This document shows positions 53,158-61,344 of a stretch of 61,344 bases of DNA, piece after piece. Below the pieces are notes generated by a model that was given only the letters and a program-made list of their open reading frames with translations, did no database searches and was not told the DNA's origin. The DNA comes from Deltaproteobacteria bacterium (lineage in GTDB: Bacteria; Desulfobacterota; Binatia; UBA9968), in assembly GCA_016874755.1 (NCBI GenBank), contig VGTH01000005.1:115547-176890 (forward strand), in the 5' to 3' direction. Position 1 is the first letter of the stretch; each line of letters begins with the position of its first letter. Made by a program: the position numbers and the translations under genes.

Positions 53158-54924
53158 ATGCAGTTAGATTACGACCCCATCGCAAAAACGACTGGAGAGA
53201 GCCGCGCCTACGCTCCCGCTCAAAGTGCGTTGAGCGAATCGCGCTGGCAGTTGCTCGTGCTGTTGGTTGGCCTGTTGATTCTATTCAGTGGGCTGGGCAG
53301 CGCGGCATTGTTCGAACCCGACGAAGGACGCAACGCCGAGAAAGCGCGGGAAATTCTCTTGCTCGGGGACTGGGTGACGCCGCACCAGAATTTTCTTCCG
53401 ACTCTCGACAAGCCGATGTTTTTCTACTGGCTCATCGCGGCAGCGTTTAAGATTTTTGGACTCTCCGAGTGGGCGGCGCGCCTGCCGTCAACCCTGGCAG
53501 CGTTGGGCTGTCTATTCTTGATCCATCGATTTGCGCGCCGACAGTGGGGGTTGTGGGAAGCTCTGTGGAGCTGCTTGGTCCTCGTCACGAGCCTGCAATT
53601 TGTCATCTTCTCCCGTCTAGTAATCTTCGACATGACCTTGACGTTTTTCATTACCTGGGCGCTGTTTTCCTTTTATCGCATCGCCGAGGATGCTGCGTTT
53701 GGAGCGCGTCGCCGCGACGTCGTCAGTCTCTATGTCGCGATGGCTCTTGGCACTTTGGTCAAGGGGCCGATCGCGCTGATCGCCCCCGGCATGGTGATCT
53801 TGGGTTTCCTGTTACTTACCCGAAGATGGGCGCTGCTCAAGCAAATTAACCTGCCGCTAGGATGTTTGCTTTACCTGGCTATCGTTGTGCCCTGGTACGT
53901 CGCTGCCGAGATCAGGAACCCGGGCTACCTGCGTTATTTTTTTTGGGATGAGCACTTCGCTCGCTATCTAACGCCGCGCTTTAATCGTTCGAAGGGCTGG
54001 TACTATTTCCCCCTAGTTATCAGCGTCGGCTTTCTGCCATGGACTTTGAACCTGCCGATGGCAATCAAACGTTGCTGGCAGCAAAGGGCTGAGCCGGTGA
54101 TGTTGTTTCTCGCACTCTGGGTGATTTTGCCCTTTGCCTTTTTCTCAGCGTCAAACTCGAAATTGCCACATTATATCTTGCCGATCTTTCCCGCTTTGGC
54201 GTTGCTGGTGGGACGCTCCATCAGTGCCGCGTTGCCAACGCAGCCGCGCGCTCCGTGGATGATGGACTTTTTGGCACCTTGGATTCTTTCCTTGAGCTGC
54301 ATGTTGTATTTGCTTGTAGGCGCTTTTGCGCCGCAGGTATTGGTCGGACGCATTCGCTCGGGGGTGGTGGCGAACAGAGCTCTACTTGTGGCGGCAGCGC
54401 TAACGATGATCCTGGTGCTTTCGGTGGCGCTGCGCTACCGATGGCAAAACCGCTGGCAGGACCGCGGCTTTCCTTATCTATGCAGCGCCACCGGCTTGGC
54501 CCTTTTCATGACACTGCTCACGCAAATCGTCGCCTCGGCATCTTTCAATCGCGTGTCTAAACCGTTGGCCCAAGCGGCCGCGCCGCATCTCAACGGCCAA
54601 GAACAGCTGGCATTTTACGACACCTACGTTGAAGGTATTCCTTTTTATTTCCGCATCGACAAGCCAGCGTGGTTGGTGCAATCACCGGGCCGAACTAGCA
54701 TCATGGCGAGCAATTACCTTGCGCTGCGCCGACCGCCGCCAGTCGCCGGTTATGGGCCGGTGCTGCTGCCATTCGAGGAATTCGCCGCGCGCTGGAAAAG
54801 CGGAAAAACCCCATTGCTTGTGATCGTCAGAGAAAACGGCCTGGGACAGTTCAGTGCATCCGTTGGCGCCACGCCGACGGAGCTTGCGCGTTTCGAAAAT
54901 TATCGTTTGGTTACCAATCGATGA
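53158..54924 (+). CDS. Integral-membrane glycosyltransferase (ArnT/GT39-GT83-like)
   Basis: 588 residues with about 11-12 membrane segments. The first periplasmic loop has the acidic catalytic/donor motif FEPDEGRNAEKAREI, typical of ArnT and related dolichyl-/undecaprenyl-phosphate sugar transferases. Such enzymes take a polyprenyl-phosphate sugar and add it to lipid A, proteins or cell-surface glycans at the periplasmic face. The C-terminal periplasmic domain is smaller than in E. coli ArnT, so the acceptor is uncertain. It is a single-gene unit, convergent with the VTT gene (4-base gap). Confidence 0.87.
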   Translation: MQLDYDPIAKTTGESRAYAPAQSALSESRWQLLVLLVGLLILFSGLGSAALFEPDEGRNAEKAREILLLGDWVTPHQNFLPTLDKPMFFYWLIAAAFKIFGLSEWAARLPSTLAALGCLFLIHRFARRQWGLWEALWSCLVLVTSLQFVIFSRLVIFDMTLTFFITWALFSFYRIAEDAAFGARRRDVVSLYVAMALGTLVKGPIALIAPGMVILGFLLLTRRWALLKQINLPLGCLLYLAIVVPWYVAAEIRNPGYLRYFFWDEHFARYLTPRFNRSKGWYYFPLVISVGFLPWTLNLPMAIKRCWQQRAEPVMLFLALWVILPFAFFSASNSKLPHYILPIFPALALLVGRSISAALPTQPRAPWMMDFLAPWILSLSCMLYLLVGAFAPQVLVGRIRSGVVANRALLVAAALTMILVLSVALRYRWQNRWQDRGFPYLCSATGLALFMTLLTQIVASASFNRVSKPLAQAAAPHLNGQEQLAFYDTYVEGIPFYFRIDKPAWLVQSPGRTSIMASNYLALRRPPPVAGYGPVLLPFEEFAARWKSGKTPLLVIVRENGLGQFSASVGATPTELARFENYRLVTNR

Positions 54925-54928
54925 ATCG

Positions 54929-55657
54929 CTACCGTTCGTGGCGGTGTTTGATCCAGTGAAGAATCTTTTCGCGGTAGATATAGGCGAGCAGCAATACCAA
55001 CGCCGAGGCAACCGCGATGATGGCGAATTGCAAATAGTCTTGTTCGCGGAACTTGGCACCCTGGATCGTTAGCATGTAGGTGCCGGGCAACCTGCCGATG
55101 ATCGAGACGATCAGAAACGTGCTGAGTTTCATGCGGCTCAGCCCCAGCACCAGACATAAATAATCCTTGGGGAACCCCGGAATCAAAAAAAGCAGAAAAC
55201 AGATGAACGTGCCCGTGTTCGTGGTCAAGAAGTCGAACTTGTGCAAAACTTCTTGACTGACAAAGCGCTCGACAAACGGGCGCCCGAGAATGCTTGCCAG
55301 CTCAAAGGCAACCCATGAGCCAATGGCCAGGCCAATCGTCGAAAGAATAAATCCCAGGGTCTCGCCGTAGACGAAACCGCCGACCACGCCGGTCAGTTCG
55401 CCCGGTATCGGCGCCGCCACAACCTGCAGGATTTGCAGCACAACAAACACTGCCGGTGAGTAGGGGCCAAGCGACTGCAGGAAGCGGCCAAGTTTGTCGC
55501 CGCTGGAGGCGACGGCTTCGAAGTCCTCAAAATCTTCTCCGGCCGGCGCCAATGCCATCAGCGGCTGGGGTATGTACCGGCTAAAAAAGAACAGCAGCGC
55601 CAGCAGCACAATGAAAATGACTCCTCTGGTAATGAGCTGGCGGCGCTGAGAAATCAT
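54929..55657 (-). CDS. VTT/DedA-like (TVP38/TMEM64 family) membrane protein
   Basis: 242 residues from ATG 55657; a TTG six bases upstream is possible. The VTT (SNARE-associated) core is recognisable: FVVLQILQVVAAPIPGELTG with the conserved Gly/Pro/Glu, GGFVYGETLGFILSTIGLAI, and FLIPGFPKDYLCLVLGL with the re-entrant loop Pro. This family includes undecaprenyl-phosphate flippases and lipid scramblases, which fits the sugar-lipid enzyme encoded next to it, but the exact lipid is unknown. Confidence 0.9.
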   Translation of the reverse strand: MISQRRQLITRGVIFIVLLALLFFFSRYIPQPLMALAPAGEDFEDFEAVASSGDKLGRFLQSLGPYSPAVFVVLQILQVVAAPIPGELTGVVGGFVYGETLGFILSTIGLAIGSWVAFELASILGRPFVERFVSQEVLHKFDFLTTNTGTFICFLLFLIPGFPKDYLCLVLGLSRMKLSTFLIVSIIGRLPGTYMLTIQGAKFREQDYLQFAIIAVASALVLLLAYIYREKILHWIKHRHER

Positions 55658-55742
55658 CGGCAAATGTATAGCAACGAAACGGTTCTAAGACGATAGAACT
55701 AGTCTTCAGGCCAAATGCTATCCGGGGCTGTCGCCGTGCTTA

Positions 55743-58445
55743 TCAGCGAGTACTTTGCATCTGTTGCAGTAGCGCTTCGACTTTCTTCAGTTCGTCGCCA
55801 TAGCCCGCCCAATTGCCCTGGCGCAGGAGCTCCTGCGCGCGTTGGAAATGCTGCAGTGCCTCACGCGCGGGATTTTTGACCTCGGCCGCCTTTTCGCCGG
55901 TTACAGCCGCGGTTGTGGGCGGCGCAAGCGGCGTCGTTGAAAGCGGCCTGCCGCCGAAAATCTTCTGAAGCGCCAGCTCAAGATTCTCCTCCATGGCGAT
56001 CTGGTTGCCGAACGCGACAATGACCCGCTTGAGCTCGGGCAAGCTGCCTTGTTCGGCAGCCAGATAGAGAGGTTGAACATACAAAAGAGACTGGTCGATC
56101 GGGATGGCCAGCGGGATGCCGCGCACGACTTGAGAGCCGGCTTGATTCCACAAACTGAGCTGCTGAGAAATCACCGTGTCCTGATCGATGCGGGCGTCCA
56201 CCTGTTTGGGGCCGTAAACCAGCTTGGCTTTGGGAAAGTTTAGCGCGATCAGCCTGCCGTAATTCGGCGCGTCGCTGCGCGCCGCCAACCAGGCGCGCAT
56301 GTTGTCGCGCTTATTGGGTGTAAAGGGCAGCAAGAGTACGAACTCTTCTTTTTGCTCCCCGGGCAGACGCATGATCGTGTAATAGGGGTCGAGCTCTTGC
56401 TCGCGGCCGCCGGTGCTCTTGCGTGGAATGCTGAGCAGGTCCTCCTTGTTATAAAACACCTGAGGATCGCGCACGTGAAAGGTCGCGTACATATGCGCCT
56501 GGACGGTAAAAAGATCGACGGGGTATCGAATGTGCTTTTGTAGGTCGGCAGGCATCGTGCTTAACGGCTTGAATAGGCCAGGGAAAATCTTTGCATAGGA
56601 CGAAACCAGCGGGTCGGTCGGATCGCTGAGATAAAAGTCGACGTTGCCATGATAAGCGTCAACGATGACTTTGACCGAGTTGCGGATATAGTTGCCCATC
56701 CGTCCTGCCGGCGCGGAGTAGGGGTAGTGACGCGAGGTGGTATAGCCGTCGATCATCCAGAAGAGCCTGCCGCCTTGTGCGATCACCATGAAGGGATCGC
56801 TGTCGAACGTGATAAACGGCGCAATCTTTCTGATCCGGTCCTGAATTTTACGGTGCAGGAGGATTCTGCTCTGGTTGGTGATGTCCTCCGACAGGGTGAT
56901 GCGAAGCGCGGCAAAGTGCGCCGAGAAAAGCAGCTTGCGCCAGAACGAGTCGATGGGAATGCCGCCGCGGCCATCGTAGGTGGTGTAAATATTTTGGTCG
57001 CCGGCAGGATAGTCGAGCTCGCGGGCCTTGGTTTTGACCAAAATGTACTGGTTCGCAAGCTCGCCAAAGTAGATTCGAGGTTGGGTGACCTTGAACGTAT
57101 CGGTTGACTGCGGCGGAATGTCCTTGATGAAAAATTCCGGCTGGCCGCCCGCGCTTACCTGGTTTACCGGGCTCACGACAACGCCATAACCATGGGTAAA
57201 GGTTAGATGGTCGTTGATCCAGTTTTGTCCCTGCAAATGGGCGTGGGAGATCTCGCGCGCGGAGATTGCTACCTGACGCATGCTGCCGTCGATTTCGTAG
57301 CGATCATGATCGAGGTCGACAAACTTGTAATAGGTGCGAATCTCTTGCAGCTGGGAGTAGCTTGCGAGCAATGGGCGCGGCTCCCAAAGTCGGATGTTCT
57401 TGATTGTGGAATCGTTGCGTTTGATGCCTTCCGCGGAAAGGCCTTCCTCGGCGGGGAAATCCTTGCTCTCGATCTTGTCCAGCCCATATGCTTGGCGGGT
57501 AAACCGGATGGTTCGCTCAAGGAATGGTTTTTCTGCGTCGACTTCGTTCGGGACAACACGAAAGCGCTGGAGCAACGTCGGATAGACATTGAGCCCGACC
57601 AGGTGTAATGCAACCAGGGCACCGATGCCGAACAGGACGAGCTTGTAACCGGTTCGGTAGAACTGGGCAAAACAAAGAACGGCCGCTGCCCCTGACATCA
57701 CCGCTAACGCGCGCAGCGCCGGCAGATTTGCGTTGACGTCCGTATAGCCTGCGCCGAAAGCGGCGCCGCGGGGGGAGTAGAGCAACTCGTAAGCTTCTAA
57801 CAGATAGCCGCCCGCTTTGGTGAGCAGAATCAATCCAACGAGCACCAGCAAGTGTTTCCGGGCGCGTTCCGAAAGAAAAATGCCGCGGGGGCCGTAAACG
57901 AGGCCGCGGTAGAGAAAATAAACCGCCGCACTGGCCACCAAACTCAGCCCCAAAGCGAATATTAGCCACTGGTAGACCGCGTTCAGCGCCGGCAACAGAA
58001 AGATAAAGAACGAAAGGTCGAGCCCAAAAACGGGATCGGCGATGGCAAAGGACGTGGGATTGAGAAACATGGGCAGCAGCTGCCAATTGGCGGCAACCGC
58101 AGGGGCGGCAAGCAAACCGATCAAGAATGCGCCCGGGAGCAACATCCGGCGCAGCAGCGGGTCGATCAACTCGGGAGGCGGCAGCTCGATCACATTGTCT
58201 TCGGCACTAAATCGGTAACCCGGAGGCGGCACTGCGGCAATTTTTAAATTGAGATACACCAATCCCGCTAACAGCAGGCCGCCGAGCGCTCCCAGGCCCA
58301 GTTTGTATGCCAGGGTCGTCGTAAAAACTCCGCCATACCCGACTTCCTGGAACCAGAGCCAATCTATATAGAAGTCAATGCCCTGCCGCACAAACAGGAC
58401 GCCAACAAAGAGGAGAAAAAACAGAGCACCGGTCAGCTGGCGCAT
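55743..58445 (-). CDS. UPF0182-family large membrane protein
   Basis: 900 residues with about seven membrane segments in the first 300 residues (e.g. FFLLFVGVLFVRQGIDFYID) and then a large soluble domain. This layout and the C-terminal Glu/Gln-rich helical tail match the UPF0182 family, whose function is unknown. The conserved segments FTHGYGVVVSPVNQVS and PVDLFTVQAHMYATFHVRDP are present. It stands alone, separated from the ABC permease by a strong terminator. Length is normal for the family. Confidence 0.93.
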   Translation of the reverse strand: MRQLTGALFFLLFVGVLFVRQGIDFYIDWLWFQEVGYGGVFTTTLAYKLGLGALGGLLLAGLVYLNLKIAAVPPPGYRFSAEDNVIELPPPELIDPLLRRMLLPGAFLIGLLAAPAVAANWQLLPMFLNPTSFAIADPVFGLDLSFFIFLLPALNAVYQWLIFALGLSLVASAAVYFLYRGLVYGPRGIFLSERARKHLLVLVGLILLTKAGGYLLEAYELLYSPRGAAFGAGYTDVNANLPALRALAVMSGAAAVLCFAQFYRTGYKLVLFGIGALVALHLVGLNVYPTLLQRFRVVPNEVDAEKPFLERTIRFTRQAYGLDKIESKDFPAEEGLSAEGIKRNDSTIKNIRLWEPRPLLASYSQLQEIRTYYKFVDLDHDRYEIDGSMRQVAISAREISHAHLQGQNWINDHLTFTHGYGVVVSPVNQVSAGGQPEFFIKDIPPQSTDTFKVTQPRIYFGELANQYILVKTKARELDYPAGDQNIYTTYDGRGGIPIDSFWRKLLFSAHFAALRITLSEDITNQSRILLHRKIQDRIRKIAPFITFDSDPFMVIAQGGRLFWMIDGYTTSRHYPYSAPAGRMGNYIRNSVKVIVDAYHGNVDFYLSDPTDPLVSSYAKIFPGLFKPLSTMPADLQKHIRYPVDLFTVQAHMYATFHVRDPQVFYNKEDLLSIPRKSTGGREQELDPYYTIMRLPGEQKEEFVLLLPFTPNKRDNMRAWLAARSDAPNYGRLIALNFPKAKLVYGPKQVDARIDQDTVISQQLSLWNQAGSQVVRGIPLAIPIDQSLLYVQPLYLAAEQGSLPELKRVIVAFGNQIAMEENLELALQKIFGGRPLSTTPLAPPTTAAVTGEKAAEVKNPAREALQHFQRAQELLRQGNWAGYGDELKKVEALLQQMQSTR

Positions 58446-58490
58446 GGCATCTCCTTATCCGTCAAGCTCCGCTCAGAGACTTGAACCGAG

Positions 58491-58532
58491 AAAAAAAATG
58501 GCGTCGGAGGGGATCCCCGACGCCATTTTTTA
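58491..58532 (-). terminator. Rho-independent terminator of the ABC permease gene
   Basis: A nine-base GC-rich stem (TGGCGTCGG/CCGACGCCA, 58499-58507 and 58517-58525) extended by A-T pairs, followed on the minus strand by eight T. It lies 29 bases after the permease stop. The run of T on the plus side makes it potentially bidirectional. Confidence 0.88.
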
Positions 58533-58560
58533 ACTAGCGATCCAAGAGGTCGTGAGCAGC

Positions 58561-59403
58561 CTAGGCCGTTGCGCCGACCTTCGGGCGCCACTTGTCGAAC
58601 TTATTTTCCAAGCGAGAGAGCAGTTCCATCGCGACCATGCCCGTGATCGCGAAGACCAACACGCCGACGAAAACTTTGTCCGTTTGAAAAGTCGCGCCCG
58701 CCACCGTGATCATGAAGCCGATGCCGGCCGTCGCGGCATATAGCTCGCCGACCATGACGCCAATCAAGGCGCGGCCGACGCCCAAGCGGAGCCCGGTGAT
58801 GATGAAAGGCAAAGTCGAAGGGAGCACGACGCTACGGAAGATCTGCCACTCAGAGGCGCCGAAGCTTTTGGCCGCGGTCAACAGATTGTAGGGGGTCGTT
58901 TTGACGCCGTCGCGAGCGTTGATCAGGATCGGGAACACGGCGCCAAGAAAGATGATCCCAACTTTGGAGAGAATGCCGATGCCGAGCCAAATGATGACAA
59001 GCGGCAGCAGCGCAACGCGCGGGGTCGCGTTCATCGCATTGACAAAGGGGTCAAAGGTGTAGGCCATCTTTTTGTACCAACCGGTAGCAATCCCGAACGG
59101 CACACCGACGATGACCGAAAGTAAATAGCCCCAGAAAAACTCGAGGCCGCTGACGCGGAGGTCGTTGTAAATTTCACCCGAAGCAAACAACTGGAAGGCG
59201 GCTTTGTAGATCAACGACGGGGCGCTCATGAACATCGGATTGATAATGCCTGCCCAGTTTCCGATAGTTTCCCAGGCGAGAAGAAAGATAATGACCGAGG
59301 TCGTGCCGATGATCAGTTTCTCGTTGTTGAGATAAAATTTGTAAGCGTTGGATGCTTCCGCAACTCGAACATCCAATAGTTGCTCTTCTGCTGCTTGTGC
59401 CAT
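58561..59403 (-). CDS. ABC transporter permease (nitrate/sulfonate/taurine type)
   Basis: 280 residues from ATG 59403, with GGAGGA 7 bases upstream; the frame is open 37 codons further without a better start. Six membrane segments and the permease EAA loop (AKSFGASEWQIFRSVVLPST, then GLRLGVGRALIGVMVGEL) match the BPD_transp_1 family in the SsuC/TauC group. It would import sulfonates, nitrate, cyanate or thiamine precursors with a separate ATPase and binding protein, which are not in the window. The N-terminus has a hydrophilic extension of about 30 residues. Confidence 0.9.
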   Translation of the reverse strand: MAQAAEEQLLDVRVAEASNAYKFYLNNEKLIIGTTSVIIFLLAWETIGNWAGIINPMFMSAPSLIYKAAFQLFASGEIYNDLRVSGLEFFWGYLLSVIVGVPFGIATGWYKKMAYTFDPFVNAMNATPRVALLPLVIIWLGIGILSKVGIIFLGAVFPILINARDGVKTTPYNLLTAAKSFGASEWQIFRSVVLPSTLPFIITGLRLGVGRALIGVMVGELYAATAGIGFMITVAGATFQTDKVFVGVLVFAITGMVAMELLSRLENKFDKWRPKVGATA

Positions 59404-59568
59404 ATCGTTTTCCTCCGGAGTTCTTAGGTTGAGAAACCCACCTTCGACCAGCCACGCGAACCAGTAGCAAATGGCTATCTGCTTGTCAATAGCAAAATAT
59501 CTCGGTTTTTGCAAGAAAATTCGACCGCTTTCGGCGGCGCCGCTGGAGCAGCGATTCCCCCGCGAATC

Positions 59569-59597
59569 TTGACAATCGTTTATGTATTAAATAGTTT
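59569..59597 (+). promoter_or_regulatory. Candidate promoter TTGACA-N17-TAGTTT for the radical SAM gene
   Basis: A consensus -35 (59569-59574) is followed after 17 bases by TAGTTT (59592-59597), 36 bases before the ATG at 59633. The -35 is part of a 15-base string also found at 16839-16853. Confidence 0.5.
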
Positions 59598-59632
59598 GGT
59601 CGGCAACACCCTGTCACTATCGGGAGAAATCT

Positions 59633-61114
59633 ATGAAGCTCCTCTTCATCACGCCGCCAATGGGCAATTGGGCACCCTGGGGCGACAAGCATCTTGCCGT
59701 CAACTCGCTCCATGCGCAGGTCGCCGCGTTCATTCGGGAGAAAAAAGCGGCCGATCTTGCGGTGCTCGATTGCCGCGCTTTGGGTCTCAGCGATGAACAG
59801 ATGCTCGAAGAAGTGAAGCGGGAAAAGCCGGACGCGGTTTTCTTTGGCGCCATGATCGCCGCCGCCGGCGGCGCCGCGACGCTCAATCGCTTTCATGGAG
59901 CGATGCAGAAAATCAAAGAGGTCGCGCCGAAGACAGTGACCATCGGCGGCGGCCTCATGTACACGGCGGTGCCGCAGAAGATCATGAACGACAACCCGCA
60001 GCTCGATTTCGCGATTGTCGGCGTCTTTGGCGACAATGAACACGCGGTTTGGGAGCTGCTCGAGGAGCTGAAAAAGCCGGCTCCGAATTTTGACGCCATC
60101 AAAGGTTTGGCCTATCGCAAGAACGGCGAGGTCGTGCTCACCCCGGCCCGGCCGGTGCTGATGAATCTCGACGAACTGCCGATGCCCGCCTACGATCTTT
60201 TCCCGATGGACAAATACTACGGCTATTCGGTGATTCCCAACTACAATGAGGCGGTCACCTCGCGCGGCTGCGAGGGCGCTTGCCACTTTTGTTATGAGTG
60301 GTGGCTGGTCGACCAGCGCAGCCCGCGCGACTTCAGCTCGCACCGCACGAAAGGCGGCCGCAAAGTCGCCGAAGAAATGGAACTGCTCAACAAAAAGTAC
60401 GGCGTCAAAGCGCTCACGTTCATGGACGACGACTTTAACTCGGATCGCCAAAAGATGGTCGACTTGGTCGAAGCTCTCGAGGCAAAGAAGTTAGACGTGA
60501 GCTGGTTTATGCTGAGCCGCGCGCAGAATCTGATTCGCGATATGGATCTGGTGCCGCGCCTGCGCAAAGTCGGCCTATATCAGGTTTTGATCGGCATCGA
60601 CGGCGGCACCGACGAAGAGATCGCCGAAGCGCGCAAGGGAGCGATGAAGGTCGGGGTCAAGGAACTGAAAGACCTGATCCAGTTCCTGCGCAAGAACGAT
60701 ATTTCGACCATCTCTACTTATTTAAACGGCTTCTGGGAGGACGACGAGGCGAAAATACGACAGCGCGCCAAAGCGGTCGATGAGATCGACCCGGACATCG
60801 TCATGATCCAGGTGCTGAACCCGATTCCCGGTTCACCGATTTACAAGGCGGCGGTGAAAAACAACATCATCGAAGTCGATAATCTCAGCCTCTATGATTT
60901 AGAACACAGCGTGATGCCGACCAAACATTTGACGCGGCAGCAGCTCGGCGAATTGACGGGATGGGCTTTCAAATCGTTCTACGGCAAGCCGGGGCGCGTC
61001 GAGCGCATTCTCAACGGCTACACCTCGCCTTACGTGAGAATGAAGTTCGAATCGTTCAAGAGCAACGCCGCCAAGTATGAAAAGAACGCCGCGCAAGGCG
61101 AGGCGGCAATATAG
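59633..61114 (+). CDS. B12-binding-domain radical SAM protein
   Basis: 493 residues. The N-terminal half is a cobalamin-binding-like Rossmann domain (KLLFITPPMGNWAPWG at the start, TIGGGLMYTAVPQKIM). The radical SAM cluster motif CxxxCxxC is in RGCEGACHFCYEWW (about residues 209-223). The remainder is a TIM-barrel core. GGGAGA precedes the ATG. These enzymes methylate or rearrange carbon centres in hopanoid, chlorophyll, antibiotic or lipid pathways; the substrate is not evident. The next gene (SDR) starts 13 bases after its stop. Confidence 0.92.
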   Translation: MKLLFITPPMGNWAPWGDKHLAVNSLHAQVAAFIREKKAADLAVLDCRALGLSDEQMLEEVKREKPDAVFFGAMIAAAGGAATLNRFHGAMQKIKEVAPKTVTIGGGLMYTAVPQKIMNDNPQLDFAIVGVFGDNEHAVWELLEELKKPAPNFDAIKGLAYRKNGEVVLTPARPVLMNLDELPMPAYDLFPMDKYYGYSVIPNYNEAVTSRGCEGACHFCYEWWLVDQRSPRDFSSHRTKGGRKVAEEMELLNKKYGVKALTFMDDDFNSDRQKMVDLVEALEAKKLDVSWFMLSRAQNLIRDMDLVPRLRKVGLYQVLIGIDGGTDEEIAEARKGAMKVGVKELKDLIQFLRKNDISTISTYLNGFWEDDEAKIRQRAKAVDEIDPDIVMIQVLNPIPGSPIYKAAVKNNIIEVDNLSLYDLEHSVMPTKHLTRQQLGELTGWAFKSFYGKPGRVERILNGYTSPYVRMKFESFKSNAAKYEKNAAQGEAAI

Positions 61115-61127
61115 TCCTGGCGGCGGC

Positions 61128-61344
61128 ATGGCGGAGCAGAAAACCTCTCCTTCCTTAAACGGTAAAGTTGTGCTGGTCACCGGCGCGAGCCGAGGCATCG
61201 GCGCCGCTGCGGCGATTCGCCTGGCCCAAGGCGGCGCTGCCGTGGTCGTCAACTATTTCCAAAACAAAGATGCCGCGCAAAAGGTGTTGGCGGAAATAGA
61301 AAGCGGCGGCGGCCGCGGCATTATTTTTCAAGCCGACGTCAGGC
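61128..61344 (+). CDS. Short-chain dehydrogenase/reductase, C-terminus cut by window edge
   Basis: 72 residues from ATG 61128 before the sequence ends. The Rossmann start VVLVTGASRGIGAAAAIRLA carries the SDR TGxxxGIG motif, and AVVVNYFQNKDAAQKV fits FabG/3-oxoacyl-ACP reductase-like members that bind NADP(H). It follows the radical SAM gene by 13 bases, probably in one operon. The active-site residues are outside the window, so the specificity is open. Confidence 0.9.
   Translation, partial: MAEQKTSPSLNGKVVLVTGASRGIGAAAAIRLAQGGAAVVVNYFQNKDAAQKVLAEIESGGGRGIIFQADVR

Overview
The window looks like a chromosomal segment of a Gram-negative, high-GC bacterium. It carries a type IV pilus alignment/secretin cluster (pilMNOPQ), TonB/ExbB/ExbD, lipoprotein signals and a cold-shock gene. 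It also carries single-copy housekeeping clusters: priA-def-fmt-rsmB-rpe and aroC-aroK-aroB-aroQ. The mixture (UPF0182, B12-type radical SAM, sulfonate-type ABC permease, ornithine cyclodeaminase-like protein, class II aldolase, gliding/pilus-type secretin) resembles soil or subsurface lineages related to the former Deltaproteobacteria (Desulfobacterota/Binatota/Tectomicrobia-like). This placement is inference; there is no rRNA in the window to settle it.

Layout. 1-3862 (minus): a conserved unknown protein, the endolytic transglycosylase MltG, a Gln-rich membrane protein and a MoxR ATPase cut by the window edge. 4077-8099: a stand-alone LeuA/CimA regulatory domain, a lipoprotein-like alpha/beta hydrolase, a short alpha-glucan phosphorylase and a Nudix hydrolase. 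8195-10641: two paralogous membrane-anchored coiled-coil proteins with a LAS-type (M15-like) metallopeptidase signature on either side of a secreted trypsin-like protease. 10800-15887: an operon of ornithine cyclodeaminase-like protein, molybdopterin oxidoreductase and a membrane SGNH hydrolase. 15933-19447: class II aldolase, cold-shock protein, glycosyltransferase, a VapB-like antitoxin with a gutted VapC, and ispH.

19448-22732 is visibly lower in GC and looks like transferred or decaying DNA: a thymidylate-kinase-like P-loop gene broken at a run of eight T, a sulfotransferase, and a substrate-binding-protein pseudogene with an internal deletion. 22733-25720 is a large dCache-HAMP-GAF-GAF histidine kinase. 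25744-29593 is the most striking block: a three-gene minus-strand operon encoding a calcineurin-like phosphoesterase, a trypsin-TIR fusion and a TPR-like/Rossmann-like protein. It has the composition of a prokaryotic conflict (immune) system. An integrase remnant abuts a tRNA-Pro(CGG) gene at 30.8-31.2 kb, marking an old integration site.

31330-45984 is core genome: translation/replication-restart genes on minus, then an XRE-type regulator, pilMNOPQ and four shikimate genes on plus. 45985-52825 holds a signal-peptide protein with a leaderless-looking promoter, a VWA protein, and a five-gene operon joining TonB-ExbB-ExbD to two exported proteins built from about 24-residue acidic repeats. 53158-61344 holds an ArnT-like glycosyltransferase, a VTT-domain membrane protein, UPF0182, an ABC permease with a clear terminator, a B12-binding radical SAM protein and the start of a short-chain dehydrogenase. 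No rRNA genes or CRISPR arrays were seen.
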